Shown here: positions 20,330-28,643 of the stretch, one piece after another | How positions within the stretch are numbered: the stretch's first letter is position 1 | Layout: the number at the start of each line of letters is the position of its first letter | NCBI RefSeq assembly: GCF_019091135.1 | Contig: NZ_JAGXJW010000004.1 | Span: 124,001-188,000 of the forward strand | Direction: 5' to 3' | Source: Cohnella sp. GbtcB17 | Lineage (GTDB): Bacteria; Bacillota; Bacilli; Paenibacillales; Paenibacillaceae | Length of the DNA: 64,000 bases | Translations under genes and position numbers: made by a program | Notes under the pieces: model-generated | What the model was told of the DNA's origin: nothing | Databases searched by the model: none | What the model saw: only the letters and a program-made list of their open reading frames with translations

Positions 20330-20342
20330 GGACCTGTTCCAA

Positions 20343-20356
20343 CGTTAGCGCTTACA
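20343..20356 (-). promoter_or_regulatory. cre-like site
   Basis: On the minus strand TGTAAGCGCTAACG matches the cre consensus at 13 of 14 positions. It lies between the predicted -10 at 20324-20329 and the GTG start of the binding protein, where bound CcpA would block transcription. Confidence 0.5.
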
Positions 20357-20374
20357 AAACAGGGAGGGTTACGT

Positions 20375-21649
20375 GTGAGAAAATCAAGCACATGGCTGGT
20401 CGCGTCCGCTTTGGCTGTCACCGTTATGCTGGCAGGCTGCTCAGGTTCGAAGGGGAACGGCGCAGCGCCGGCGGGCTCCTCCTCACCCGGTGCGAGCGGC
20501 TCCGGCGGGCAGGATGAAATTACGCTCTATACGATCCAATCTACCAATCCCAAGTTTGAGGAATGGCTTAAGGAAGCGCAGGAGAAGAGCGGCGTAAAGA
20601 TCAAGTGGGTTGCGGCGCCGACGGATTCGGATACCCGCCAGCAGAAGGTATCGACGATCCTCTCCTCGGGCGACAGCTCGGTCGATGTGCTCGAGGTCAA
20701 CGATGAGATGGCGACATCGTTCAAAAACGCGGGGTGGCTGGAGCCGCTGCAAAATTCGGTGTTGACGGAAGACATCATGAAGCAGCTGCCGCAAGGCTAC
20801 ATGAAGGACATGCTGACTTCGAACAAAGGCGATGTCGTCGGCGTGCCCAGCTATTCCGGCTATCTCGCCATGTGGGTGGACCAGAAGAAGCTCGATGCGG
20901 CCGGGATGACTTCGATCGACAACGAAGAGGACTTCGTGAAGTTCCTGAAGGCGTCAACGAAGGACGGACAGTACGGTTACGGCGGCTCCTGGGAAAAAAC
21001 CTACGTCTTTAACGAGATCGCCACCTTTGTCAATTTGTTCGGCGGCGATTACTACGATTGGTCGAACGAAGGGAGCCGGAAGGCCGTGAAGTTCATGTAC
21101 GACATGGCCAATACGTGGAAGGTAACGCCGGTCGATCAGATCGCGGACAAGTACGAGCAGATGAACCAGAAGTTTATCGACGGCAAGTATGCCACGGTGT
21201 TCATGTGGGGAACGGGCACGGACTACAAGAAGGCGAACCGGTACGGCAAGGATCAGATTCATATGATCAACATGCCGATGTTCGCGAAGCGAAGCATCTT
21301 CACCGATTCCTGGAGCTATGTGCTCAACTCGGCATCCAAAAACAAGGAAGCGGCGATCAAGTTCCTGAAATACGCGGCAAGCGAAGACGGCGAGCTGAAC
21401 GGATGGAAAAACTTCGATCGCTATCCGGCAAGAGCCGACGTTGCGGCCGGCGACGCGGTTACCGGCGATGTCAAAGACGTGTACGCCGAGATCCAGAAGA
21501 CGAACGAGATTCATGGCCGTCCGATGCTTCCCCAGACGATGGAGTTCATCTCCGAGATGGGAACGCAGTTCCAGAACTACATTCAGAACAAAATCACGCT
21601 GGACGAATTCTGCAAAAAGGCGCAGGAGGCCGTAGACCGATATAAATAA
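20375..21649 (+). CDS. Sugar-binding lipoprotein of ABC importer 2
   Basis: 424 aa extracellular solute-binding protein, family 1. Signal peptide with lipobox LAGC (Cys22), a Gly/Ser-rich tether, then the periplasmic-binding fold (VPSYSGYLAMWVDQKKL hinge region). The start is GTG, preceded by AGGGAGGG. It is followed by two permeases and a GH172 enzyme gene and lies divergent from the 18365-20164 kinase. It delivers an unknown oligosaccharide, possibly a furanoside judging from the GH172 neighbour. Confidence 0.9.
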   Translation: MRKSSTWLVASALAVTVMLAGCSGSKGNGAAPAGSSSPGASGSGGQDEITLYTIQSTNPKFEEWLKEAQEKSGVKIKWVAAPTDSDTRQQKVSTILSSGDSSVDVLEVNDEMATSFKNAGWLEPLQNSVLTEDIMKQLPQGYMKDMLTSNKGDVVGVPSYSGYLAMWVDQKKLDAAGMTSIDNEEDFVKFLKASTKDGQYGYGGSWEKTYVFNEIATFVNLFGGDYYDWSNEGSRKAVKFMYDMANTWKVTPVDQIADKYEQMNQKFIDGKYATVFMWGTGTDYKKANRYGKDQIHMINMPMFAKRSIFTDSWSYVLNSASKNKEAAIKFLKYAASEDGELNGWKNFDRYPARADVAAGDAVTGDVKDVYAEIQKTNEIHGRPMLPQTMEFISEMGTQFQNYIQNKITLDEFCKKAQEAVDRYK

Positions 21650-21652
21650 GCG

Positions 21653-21668
21653 CCGGCTGGGAAGCCGG
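21653..21668 (+). other. Short intercistronic hairpin
   Basis: CCGGCT / AGCCGG with a GGGA loop starts three bases after the binding-protein stop. It has no T run, so it is more likely an RNA-protecting structure than a terminator. It occupies the same position as hairpins in the other three importer operons. Confidence 0.45.
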
Positions 21669-21700
21669 TTCCCGATCCTTCACAAGAAAGGCGCGTTGCC

Positions 21701-22576
21701 ATGTATGCGAACAAAAAATATTTAACTATCGCGTGGATCCTTGTGCTGCCGGCCCTGCTCATTCGTTTTTTCACGACGCTGTACCCGATTGCGGATACAT
21801 TCCGCATCAGCTTCTTCGAAGTCAAATTGCTGCAGGGCATTCATCGGTTCGTCGGATTCAGAAATTACGTTGACATGTTCCAGGACGACAAGATGATCGC
21901 GTCCATCTCGTTCACTGTGCTGTTCGTGGTCGGCTCCATGGCCGGCCACCTCATTCTCGGCATCGCCCTGGCGCTTATTCTTAATATGAAGTTCGCCGGG
22001 CAGAAGGTGCTTCGCACGATCGTCCTGCTTCCGTGGGCGATGCCGATGGTGGTCATCGCGATGGCATCGAAGTGGGCGTTCAATAACGACTACGGGCTCG
22101 TCAACAACTTCATCCGGTGGTTCGATCCCTCGTTCCAGATGAACTGGCTCATTCATACGGGGACTGCCCGCAATGCCGTCATCGCCGTCGACTTGTGGAA
22201 GGACCTTCCTTTCTTCGCGATTCTTGTGCTGGCCGGGCTGCAATTCATCTCCTCGGATATGTACGAGGCGGCCAAGATCGATGGAGCGGGAAGCGTCCAA
22301 TCCTTCTTTGCGATCACGCTGCCGCTGCTCTCGAAGAACATTCTGGTGCTCAGCATTTTTTTCACGATGTGGAGAATGACGTCCTTCGATATCGTCTATG
22401 CAATGACGAGCGGAGGGCCCGGCGAGAGTACGGCATTGGTCGCTTATCGGGTGACGACGGAAGCATTTACGAATTTGAACACCGGGTATGCCGCCTCCAT
22501 CGCGATCGTGTTGTTTCTGGTTATGGCCGCGCTTAGCGGTCTCAGCATGTCCGCAGCCAAGCGCGTAGACTACTAA
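21701..22576 (+). CDS. ABC sugar permease, first subunit (importer 2)
   Basis: 291 aa membrane protein with six predicted segments. It has the UgpA/MalF-type EAA loop YEAAKIDGAGSVQS followed by LPLL and the SGGPGEST segment seen in first-position permeases. An AAAGGCG site precedes the ATG. The partner permease starts 12 bp downstream. No ATPase subunit is encoded nearby. Confidence 0.9.
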   Translation: MYANKKYLTIAWILVLPALLIRFFTTLYPIADTFRISFFEVKLLQGIHRFVGFRNYVDMFQDDKMIASISFTVLFVVGSMAGHLILGIALALILNMKFAGQKVLRTIVLLPWAMPMVVIAMASKWAFNNDYGLVNNFIRWFDPSFQMNWLIHTGTARNAVIAVDLWKDLPFFAILVLAGLQFISSDMYEAAKIDGAGSVQSFFAITLPLLSKNILVLSIFFTMWRMTSFDIVYAMTSGGPGESTALVAYRVTTEAFTNLNTGYAASIAIVLFLVMAALSGLSMSAAKRVDY

Positions 22577-22588
22577 GGAGCGATCGTT

Positions 22589-23434
22589 ATGGTTTCCAAC
22601 CGCGCGAGACGGCTGCTCCCCGCGATTGCGATGTGGGGACTGGCCGCCGTTGTAGCGTTTCTCATCCTCTTCCCGCTATGGTGGATCTTCATCTCGTCCA
22701 TTACGCCGGCAGGGGAACTGTTCGCCAAACCCATCAAATATTGGCCGGCCCATCCAACCCTGGAAAGCTACCGGTTCCTGATCGAGAACGTCGGGCTGTT
22801 AGCGAAAATCAGAGATACCCTCATTATCGTCGGATTGTCCATCCTGATCGGCATGATCGTCTCCGTGATGGCGGCCTTCAGCTTCTCCCGATTTCGCAGC
22901 AAGGGCTTGTCGCTGGCCGTCGCTTTTCTGCTGGCCTCCATGCTCATTCCCGATGTCGTCACGGCGCGTCCGCTTTACGATTTTCTGCGATACGTTCATC
23001 TGTACGACACTTACGCCGGACTCATCGTCTTGTACATCAGCGGCATTCTTCCGTTTTCGATTCTTATTTTGCAAAATTACTTGAACGACATCCCGGTCTC
23101 CATTGAAGAATCCGCGTCGATCGACGGCTGCGGCTTCGTTCAGTCGATGTGGTATGTGACGCTGCCGCTGCTCAGGCCGGCGCTCGCTACGGTGTGCATC
23201 GTCAACTTTATTACATGTCTGAACAACTTCTTTACGCCGCTATTTTACTCCAACGGCATCTCGGTGCTGTCTACCGCCATCACCCAGCTTCCGCTGCGGG
23301 ACAATATGTATGCGGTGCCCTGGGATCTGGTGAGCGCCATGGGGTGGATCATCATTTTGCCGATCATCGTTTTTGTCGCCTTTTTCCAGCGGCAGATTAT
23401 GGAGGGCATCATGGCCGGCGGCGTAAAGGGTTAA
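22589..23434 (+). CDS. ABC sugar permease, second subunit (importer 2)
   Basis: 281 aa, MalG/UgpE type. EAA loop EESASIDGCGFVQS followed by LPLLRP; C-terminus GIMAGGVKG as in family members. AAGGAG precedes the ATG. It completes importer 2 with the 20375 and 21701 products. The following 80 bp lead directly to the GH172 gene, so transport and hydrolysis are probably co-transcribed. Confidence 0.9.
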   Translation: MVSNRARRLLPAIAMWGLAAVVAFLILFPLWWIFISSITPAGELFAKPIKYWPAHPTLESYRFLIENVGLLAKIRDTLIIVGLSILIGMIVSVMAAFSFSRFRSKGLSLAVAFLLASMLIPDVVTARPLYDFLRYVHLYDTYAGLIVLYISGILPFSILILQNYLNDIPVSIEESASIDGCGFVQSMWYVTLPLLRPALATVCIVNFITCLNNFFTPLFYSNGISVLSTAITQLPLRDNMYAVPWDLVSAMGWIIILPIIVFVAFFQRQIMEGIMAGGVKG

Positions 23435-23514
23435 GCGACAAAGGTTATGCGAAAACGGTTAAGCGACATACGCGTCCTTCGAAATATGATGGCCTTTGAG
23501 AGGAGACATTAGAT

Positions 23515-24624
23515 ATGTACGGAAATCCATTCATGGGAGGGCTGTCGGCGCTCCCGCTGATCAAACCGGGGCGAAGCCGCGCGGTCAACGCAGAAAATCC
23601 GACGGGGGAGAAGGGCAAAGGAGGGATGGCGGCCAGCCATCTCGGTCCTTCCCGCAAAGGCTCGCCTTGCATCCGCGATGTAGCGCCGGGCGCGACGGCG
23701 ACGCTGGCGGAGATCGCAGGACCCGGCGTGATCGAGCATATCTGGATCACCGTGACCGATCGCACCGAAGCCGATACGTTCGTCTTGCGCGATCTCGTTT
23801 TGCGCATGTATTGGGACGACGAGACGGTCCCTTCCGTCGAAAGTCCGTTGGGCGACTTTTTTTGCAATGGCTTCGGCAGAGGCTGCGTCGTCAATTCCAT
23901 GCCGATCGTCGTCAATCCGACGAGGGGCTTCAATTGCTATTTTCCGATGCCGTTCCGCAGCAAAGCGAGGATCACGATCGAGAACCAGCATGAAGCTCCG
24001 ATTCCGGCTTTGTTTTATCAAATCGACTATTGCCTGCACGACGAGCTGCCGGAGGAAACGGCGTACTTCCATGCGCAATGGAGACGACAGCCGATCACGA
24101 CCAAAGGGGAAGATTACGTCATCCTGGACCAGGTCAAAGGGGCCGGTCAGTATGTCGGCACGTACCTTGCGCTTACGGCGCTCGAGCGCTACTGGTGGGG
24201 AGAAGGCGAGATCAAAATGTACATCGACGGCGACGAGGAATATCCGACCATCTGCGGTACCGGGACCGAGGATTATTTCGGCGGGGCCTGGAGCTTCGCG
24301 ACGCAGCGGGACGGAAGGACCGTAGAGAACACGTACAACACGCCGTTCATGGGCTACCCTTATTACGCCAGTCACGATGATTCCGTCCACAATCTTTATC
24401 ACAACGACGACACCCTTCCGATGAGGGGCTTCTACCGCTGGCACATTCCCGACCCCATCCGCTTCCGCCAGGATCTGAAGGTGACGATACAGCAGATCGG
24501 GGTGTATAAAAAGGGCTTGTTCGAGCGGCAGGACGATGTGGCCTCGGTCGCCTATTGGTACCAGACCGAGCCGCATCAACCGTTCGGACCGCTGCCCGGC
24601 AAGGTGGAGCGTTGGCCGAGATAA
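23515..24624 (+). CDS. GH172 (DUF2961) family glycoside hydrolase
   Basis: 369 aa, no signal peptide, predicted cytoplasmic. The DUF2961 core is clear: the N-terminal jelly roll (VIEHIWITV, RDLVLRMYWDD), then WGEGEIKMYIDGD and CGTGTEDYFGG (Glu230/Glu232 and Glu252), the spacing expected for the catalytic acidic pair of GH172. Characterised members act on alpha-D-fructofuranosides (difructose dianhydride) or alpha-D-arabinofuranosides, often as multimers. An AGAGGAG site precedes the ATG. It is the last obvious gene of the importer-2 operon and probably processes what that importer brings in. The exact furanoside cannot be decided from sequence. Confidence 0.8.
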   Translation: MYGNPFMGGLSALPLIKPGRSRAVNAENPTGEKGKGGMAASHLGPSRKGSPCIRDVAPGATATLAEIAGPGVIEHIWITVTDRTEADTFVLRDLVLRMYWDDETVPSVESPLGDFFCNGFGRGCVVNSMPIVVNPTRGFNCYFPMPFRSKARITIENQHEAPIPALFYQIDYCLHDELPEETAYFHAQWRRQPITTKGEDYVILDQVKGAGQYVGTYLALTALERYWWGEGEIKMYIDGDEEYPTICGTGTEDYFGGAWSFATQRDGRTVENTYNTPFMGYPYYASHDDSVHNLYHNDDTLPMRGFYRWHIPDPIRFRQDLKVTIQQIGVYKKGLFERQDDVASVAYWYQTEPHQPFGPLPGKVERWPR

Positions 24625-24729
24625 TCGGCCTTAAGGAGCAAGATTGGCCCATGGCAGCGTCTATCTTCTATTTCAAGCGCACGTTATACTGGTTGTACTG
24701 CCGACTTGAAACACGAAGGGAATGCCGAT

Positions 24730-26031
24730 ATGACCAGACGTATAGAAGGATATTCGCTTCGGCTCGCCGTCTTGCTCCTGTTCGTCCTTACCGCCGGCGG
24801 ATGCGGGATCTCACGGAACGGCGCCTCGAATGAAGCGGGAGAGATCGCGACCGCCAGCCCGTCCGACCGAACGGTCCATGTATTCAACTTCAAGGTCGAA
24901 ATGGCCGAGCAGCTGAATGCGCTGGCCAAGCAATACGAGCAGGAAACCGGCGTCCGCATTGCCGTCGACACCTGCGGCGGCGGCTGCGATTACAGCGCCG
25001 CGCTAAAAACGCGATTTAATTCCGGCGACAAGCCGGATCTTTTCTTCGTTGCGGGATACACCGATCTCGATCTCTGGCAGGAATATCTGGAGGACCTGTC
25101 CGATCAGCCATGGGTGTCCGACTTGGTTGATCTGACGAAGCCGGGCATTACGAAGGACGGCAAGGTTTACGGCATGCCGCTTGTCATTGAAGGGTGGGGC
25201 TTTATTTATAACAAGCAGCTGTTCCGCCAAGCGGGAATCGCCGAGCCTCCGGTTACGCTGGAGGCGCTGAGGGAAGCGGCGAAGAAGCTGCAGGCAGCGG
25301 GGATTCAACCGTTCGAGAACGCGTATGCGGAGTGGTGGATCGTCGGCAACCATCTGCTCAACCTGGCGTTCGCCGCCCAGCCGCATCCGTTCGAATTCGT
25401 CGAAGCGGTGAAGAGAGGCGATGCGAGTCTGACGGACAATGCGATTCTGAACCAGTGGACGGATCTGGTCGATTTGACGGTGGCGTACGGGCAGCCCGAT
25501 TCGCTGCAGACGGACTACAACGCGCAGATGGCGAATTTCGCGGCCGGCCGCGCGGCCATGATGCAGCAGGGAATATGGACGCAGCTGCAGCTGGACGAGA
25601 TGAATCCGAATCTCGACATTGGCTTTCTGCCGATGCCGATCAATAACGACGCCTCGGCCATGGACAAGCTTCAGGTCGGCGTCCCCAACTACTGGGTCGT
25701 CTACAAAAACTCCGGCGTCAAACAGGAAGCCAAAGCGTTCATGAACTGGATCGCCACATCTGCGGCAGGACGGCAATTTTTTATGGACGCCAAGCTGATT
25801 CCGCCATTCCGAAGCATTCCGATCGGCAAGGGACAGCTCGGTCCGCTGGCCGACGACGTCATCGCGTATCTCAAGGCAGGCAAGACGCTTCCATGGATGT
25901 GGCAGCGATATCCGGGCTACGAAGCCAACACGTCCCGGATGGCCGTCCAGATCAAAGCGTACATCGGCAAGCAAATCGACAGAGAACGCATGTACCGGGA
26001 GTTTCAACGCATTTGGCGCGAGCTGTCCTGA
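24730..26031 (+). CDS. Orphan sugar-binding lipoprotein (MsmE-type)
   Basis: 433 aa solute-binding protein, family 1, with lipobox TAGGC (Cys25). The ATG at 24730 follows GAAGGGA; an in-frame TTG at 24706 would include the ribosome binding site and is rejected. The mature part has the MsmE-like fold (LWQEYLEDLSDQPW, MNWIATSAAGR). A cysteine pair in DTCGGGCDY near residue 80 is unusual for the family. No permease genes follow; a strong terminator and the tat operon do. It may share the importer-2 permeases or act as a sensor lipoprotein. Confidence 0.85.
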   Translation: MTRRIEGYSLRLAVLLLFVLTAGGCGISRNGASNEAGEIATASPSDRTVHVFNFKVEMAEQLNALAKQYEQETGVRIAVDTCGGGCDYSAALKTRFNSGDKPDLFFVAGYTDLDLWQEYLEDLSDQPWVSDLVDLTKPGITKDGKVYGMPLVIEGWGFIYNKQLFRQAGIAEPPVTLEALREAAKKLQAAGIQPFENAYAEWWIVGNHLLNLAFAAQPHPFEFVEAVKRGDASLTDNAILNQWTDLVDLTVAYGQPDSLQTDYNAQMANFAAGRAAMMQQGIWTQLQLDEMNPNLDIGFLPMPINNDASAMDKLQVGVPNYWVVYKNSGVKQEAKAFMNWIATSAAGRQFFMDAKLIPPFRSIPIGKGQLGPLADDVIAYLKAGKTLPWMWQRYPGYEANTSRMAVQIKAYIGKQIDRERMYREFQRIWRELS

Positions 26032-26089
26032 CCACTTCTTAAATAGGCAGGGAGATCCCGTCGGAGGGAAAGCATAAACGCAGTCAGTG

Positions 26090-26116
26090 AGAGGCCGCCA
26101 ATTTGGCGGCCTCTTT
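26090..26116 (+). terminator. Rho-independent terminator
   Basis: AGAGGCCGCC / GGCGGCCTCT, a 10-bp perfect stem with loop AATTT, is followed by TT. It lies about 58 bp after the orphan binding-protein stop and insulates the tat operon. Confidence 0.85.
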
Positions 26117-26175
26117 ACCTATCTAGCTGAAAGTGAAGCCGACCGATGTATTCGGCCCCCTATGTCTTCGCCATT

Positions 26176-26299
26176 GTCAAATTCGTGCAAATGAAGAAGT
26201 CGAATCGATGGCACAACAACAAAAATAAGACTTCGAAATTGGTGAAAAAGTCCAAGACCTGCAAAGACGCCAATCCGTTCATGCAGTACGATACAACTA
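26176..26299 (+). promoter_or_regulatory. tat upstream control region, duplicated before the 27615 operon
   Basis: Two blocks are shared with 27447-27572. GTCA-N5-GTGCAAATGA is at 26176-26194. About 73 bp further, CTGCAAAGACGC (26258-26269), 13 variable bases and CAGTA-N-GATA-NN-ACTAA (26283-26299) follow. TACGAT (26286-26291) could be a -10, and AAGACG 17 bp upstream a weak -35, so the promoter probably needs an activator. The stretch 26032-26328 otherwise holds only the terminator at 26090-26116. A longer reading frame from 26146 has no family similarity before the TatA start. Confidence 0.5.
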
Positions 26300-26328
26300 A
26301 ATCAATTTATAAGAACGGAGGGAATACG

Positions 26329-26553
26329 ATGGGCGGTATTGGTACATCCGGCATCATATTGCTTGTGTTGATCGCGTTGCTGTTATTCGGACCGAATAAG
26401 CTTCCTGAACTTGGCAAAGCGTTCGGGCGTACGTTGCGCGAGTTCAAGAAGGGCGCTAATGATTTATTGAACGAGCCGAAACCTGCAAGCCGTGTCGACA
26501 TTTACCCGGAACAGCCGGAGCCGCTGAAAGCGGAACGGCGACTGCCGGAATAA
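26329..26553 (+). CDS. tatA: Sec-independent protein translocase TatA
   Basis: 74 aa. One N-terminal membrane helix (about residues 6-20), the hallmark hinge FGPNKLPELG, an amphipathic helix (GKAFGRTLREFKKGA) and a short charged tail rich in Pro/Glu. Oligomers form the pore through which folded Tat substrates cross the membrane. The ATG follows ACGGAGGG; the frame is open back to 26146, but that extension lacks family similarity. It is paired with tatC 103 bp downstream. As in other Gram-positives there is no separate TatB, so TatA is probably bifunctional. A likely client with an SRRKMM signal is encoded at 31043-33028. Confidence 0.95.
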   Translation: MGGIGTSGIILLVLIALLLFGPNKLPELGKAFGRTLREFKKGANDLLNEPKPASRVDIYPEQPEPLKAERRLPE

Positions 26554-26656
26554 AGCGATTTTGCAACGAACAAAATTTCATGGGGCCGGCTTCTCGATGC
26601 GAAATATCTTTTCGCCTTAGGGGCGGCCTCATTGTCGCGGGGGCGAAAAGTGATAG

Positions 26657-27415
26657 ATGGCCGAAAACCAAAGCGCACAACGCAGTGACGAATGGATGCC
26701 GCTCACGGATCATCTCGGCGAATTGCGAAAACGGATTATTTTTTGCTTGATCGTATTCGTTGCCGGCCTTATCGGGGGCTTGTTTGGTTCTGAGCCTGTA
26801 TTCGATTATTTGGTGGAAGCGGCACCGGTGAACAACTTGAATCTGCACGCGTTTTCACCTTGGGATGCCATCGGGCTATATATGAAATTTGCATTTTTAA
26901 TCTCATTCGTCGTCGCGATTCCATTCGCAATGTTTCAGCTGTGGTTATTCGCGAAACCAGCGTTAGAGAAAAAAGAGCAGAAGGCAACGCTCGTATTCGT
27001 TCCTTGGGCGCTTGTTATGTGCCTCGTCGGCTTGGCTTTCTCTTATTTTGTCGTTTTTCCGATGGCATTCTTGTTCACGGAGAAGGTCACTATGAATTTA
27101 GGGCTTGAGCAAACATATGGGGTGGCGCAATATTTTTCGTTCTTGATCAACCTATTGATACCGATCTCTCTGTTGTTCGAACTTCCGCTCGTCATTTTGT
27201 TTCTGAGCCGTATCGGTATTCTGAGCCCGGCGTTGCTCGTTAGAATAAGGAAAATTTCTTGGCTTATTCTGATTGCGATCGGCGTAATGGTTACTCCACC
27301 GGACGTTGTATCGGATTTGCTTGTCGCAGTACCGCTCGTACTGTTATACGAAATCAGCGTATTTTTATCCAAGCTTGCTTTTGGAAGAAGACAACGGACA
27401 TTGGAGCGGAGCTGA
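26657..27415 (+). CDS. tatC: Twin-arginine translocase subunit TatC
   Basis: 252 aa with six predicted membrane helices. It has the conserved N-terminal LTDHLGELRKRI segment, the FxKPALEKKEQK loop and TPPDVVSDLL in the fifth/sixth helix region. TatC is the receptor for the twin-arginine signal and docks TatA. It forms a two-gene operon with tatA. Length is normal. The neighbouring operon contains a Tat-signal beta-helix protein, a pattern comparable to phoD-tatAd-tatCd in Bacillus subtilis. Confidence 0.95.
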   Translation: MAENQSAQRSDEWMPLTDHLGELRKRIIFCLIVFVAGLIGGLFGSEPVFDYLVEAAPVNNLNLHAFSPWDAIGLYMKFAFLISFVVAIPFAMFQLWLFAKPALEKKEQKATLVFVPWALVMCLVGLAFSYFVVFPMAFLFTEKVTMNLGLEQTYGVAQYFSFLINLLIPISLLFELPLVILFLSRIGILSPALLVRIRKISWLILIAIGVMVTPPDVVSDLLVAVPLVLLYEISVFLSKLAFGRRQRTLERS

Positions 27416-27446
27416 TGGAAGTGTTTACTCAGGCGCCCTCGCGAAA

Positions 27447-27572
27447 GTCAGTTTTGTGCAAATGACGTGTCGCAAACGCCGTCCGGATGCTCGAAGAAAG
27501 CCTCTGCCATACGCGGCATAACAATAAACTCTGCAAAGACGCAGACGTGTTTTCACAGTAGGATAAGACTAA
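27447..27572 (+). promoter_or_regulatory. Upstream control region of the 27615 operon, homologous to that of tat
   Basis: It contains GTCA-N5-GTGCAAATGA (27447-27465), then CTGCAAAGACGC (27531-27542), 13 bases, and CAGTA-N-GATA-NN-ACTAA (27556-27572), in the same order and almost the same spacing (75 versus 73 bp) as before tatA. The block ends 42 bp before the dehydrogenase ATG. Co-regulation of the two operons is inferred. Confidence 0.55.
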
Positions 27573-27614
27573 TCGAAAGGCTATTCATCGAAACGGAAGT
27601 AGGGAGGAACAGCA

Positions 27615-28643
27615 ATGAAAGCGTTGCAAATCGTCGGTGCCGGGCAATTCCGAATTGTGGATGCAGAAATGCCCGAGCTTCAGGATCATCAGGTGCTGGT
27701 AGAAATCCAAATGGTGTCGACTTGCCCGCGCTGGGACATGAATATGATGGCCGGGCGAGATATGTTCAATTATGACGAAGCTCCGGAATATCCTCTGCCG
27801 ATTGGTTTTCCGGGGCATGAGATGGCGGGCGTCGTCAAAGCCGTGGGGCCCGGCGTATACCGCTTCGCCGTTGGAGATCGCGTCGCGGCTCTAGAGCATA
27901 TCGTCCCTAAAGGAGCCTATGCACAGTTCGCCGCTTACCGCGAAGAAGAGCTGATTAAGCTTCCCGACAGCATAACGCTTAAGCAGGCGGTGTCGTTCGA
28001 GCTGTTGAAGTGCGTGGTCATCGGGTTAATGCAGCTCGGCGATCTCAGAGGAAAGTCGCTTCTGGTGTCGGGTCTTGGACCTGCCGGCATTTTGGCCGTA
28101 CAGGTGGCTCGTCTGTGGGGAGCTTCGCGTGTCGTCGGCATCGATGTCAGCGAGAGCAGAATTCAATACGTTCGAAATTTAGGCTTGGGTACGGTCATGC
28201 ATGCGAACGAATTGCAGGATCTGCGATTTGAGCTCGGATACGACTGCGTGGGCGTGGCCGCTTCGATTCAAAATGTACTCTCTCATGTGAACGAGCATGT
28301 CGTCATCTTCGGGGTGCTGCGCGGAGACATTACTTATCCTGAAAATTTGTGGGCGCGGGGTACCAAGCTGGAATCGTATAAATACAGGCCTGTAGGTCCG
28401 CGCGATCATCAACTTCTAATCGATCTTGTCGAGAACAAGGGGCTGAACACCGAATGCCTCCAAACCCATCATGCGTCATTCGGGGATTATGGCCAAGCCG
28501 TTGAACTGTTGAACCGGCAGGAAGCGATTAAAGTGTTCTTCTGTCCGCAGACCGACTTTCTATCGGCTGGCGATCATCCAGGACAATCGGCCGCGGCTGC
28601 CGCCAAGGAAGAACAGGCATGTGAGGAGGATGCACAGGTGTGA
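27615..28643 (+). CDS. MDR-superfamily dehydrogenase
   Basis: 342 aa medium-chain dehydrogenase/reductase. The GroES-like domain has Cys near residue 38 and the GHE zinc/active-site motif. A Rossmann domain with GLGPAGILAVQ binds NAD(P)(H). The four-cysteine structural-zinc lobe of classical alcohol dehydrogenases is missing. The start follows GGGAGGA. Its stop overlaps the GTG of the GH78-like gene by 4 bp, so the two are translationally coupled. It probably oxidises a sugar or polyol released by that hydrolase. The substrate is not identifiable, and the C-terminal about 20 residues are an Ala/Glu-rich tail. Confidence 0.75.
   Translation: MKALQIVGAGQFRIVDAEMPELQDHQVLVEIQMVSTCPRWDMNMMAGRDMFNYDEAPEYPLPIGFPGHEMAGVVKAVGPGVYRFAVGDRVAALEHIVPKGAYAQFAAYREEELIKLPDSITLKQAVSFELLKCVVIGLMQLGDLRGKSLLVSGLGPAGILAVQVARLWGASRVVGIDVSESRIQYVRNLGLGTVMHANELQDLRFELGYDCVGVAASIQNVLSHVNEHVVIFGVLRGDITYPENLWARGTKLESYKYRPVGPRDHQLLIDLVENKGLNTECLQTHHASFGDYGQAVELLNRQEAIKVFFCPQTDFLSAGDHPGQSAAAAAKEEQACEEDAQV

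Noticed and set aside
23509..24579. 356-codon minus-strand reading frame opposite the GH172 gene
   Set aside because: It is the antisense shadow of a gene with recognisable catalytic motifs, an effect of GC-rich codon bias.
24730..24804. Twin-arginine signal (TRRIEG) on the orphan binding protein near tatAC
   Set aside because: The position after the arginines lacks the hydrophobic residue of the Tat motif, and a normal lipobox follows; Sec lipoprotein export is more likely.
26146..26328. N-terminal extension of TatA
   Set aside because: The frame is open, but the sequence is unlike TatA and includes the shared regulatory block; ACGGAGGG fits the start at 26329.
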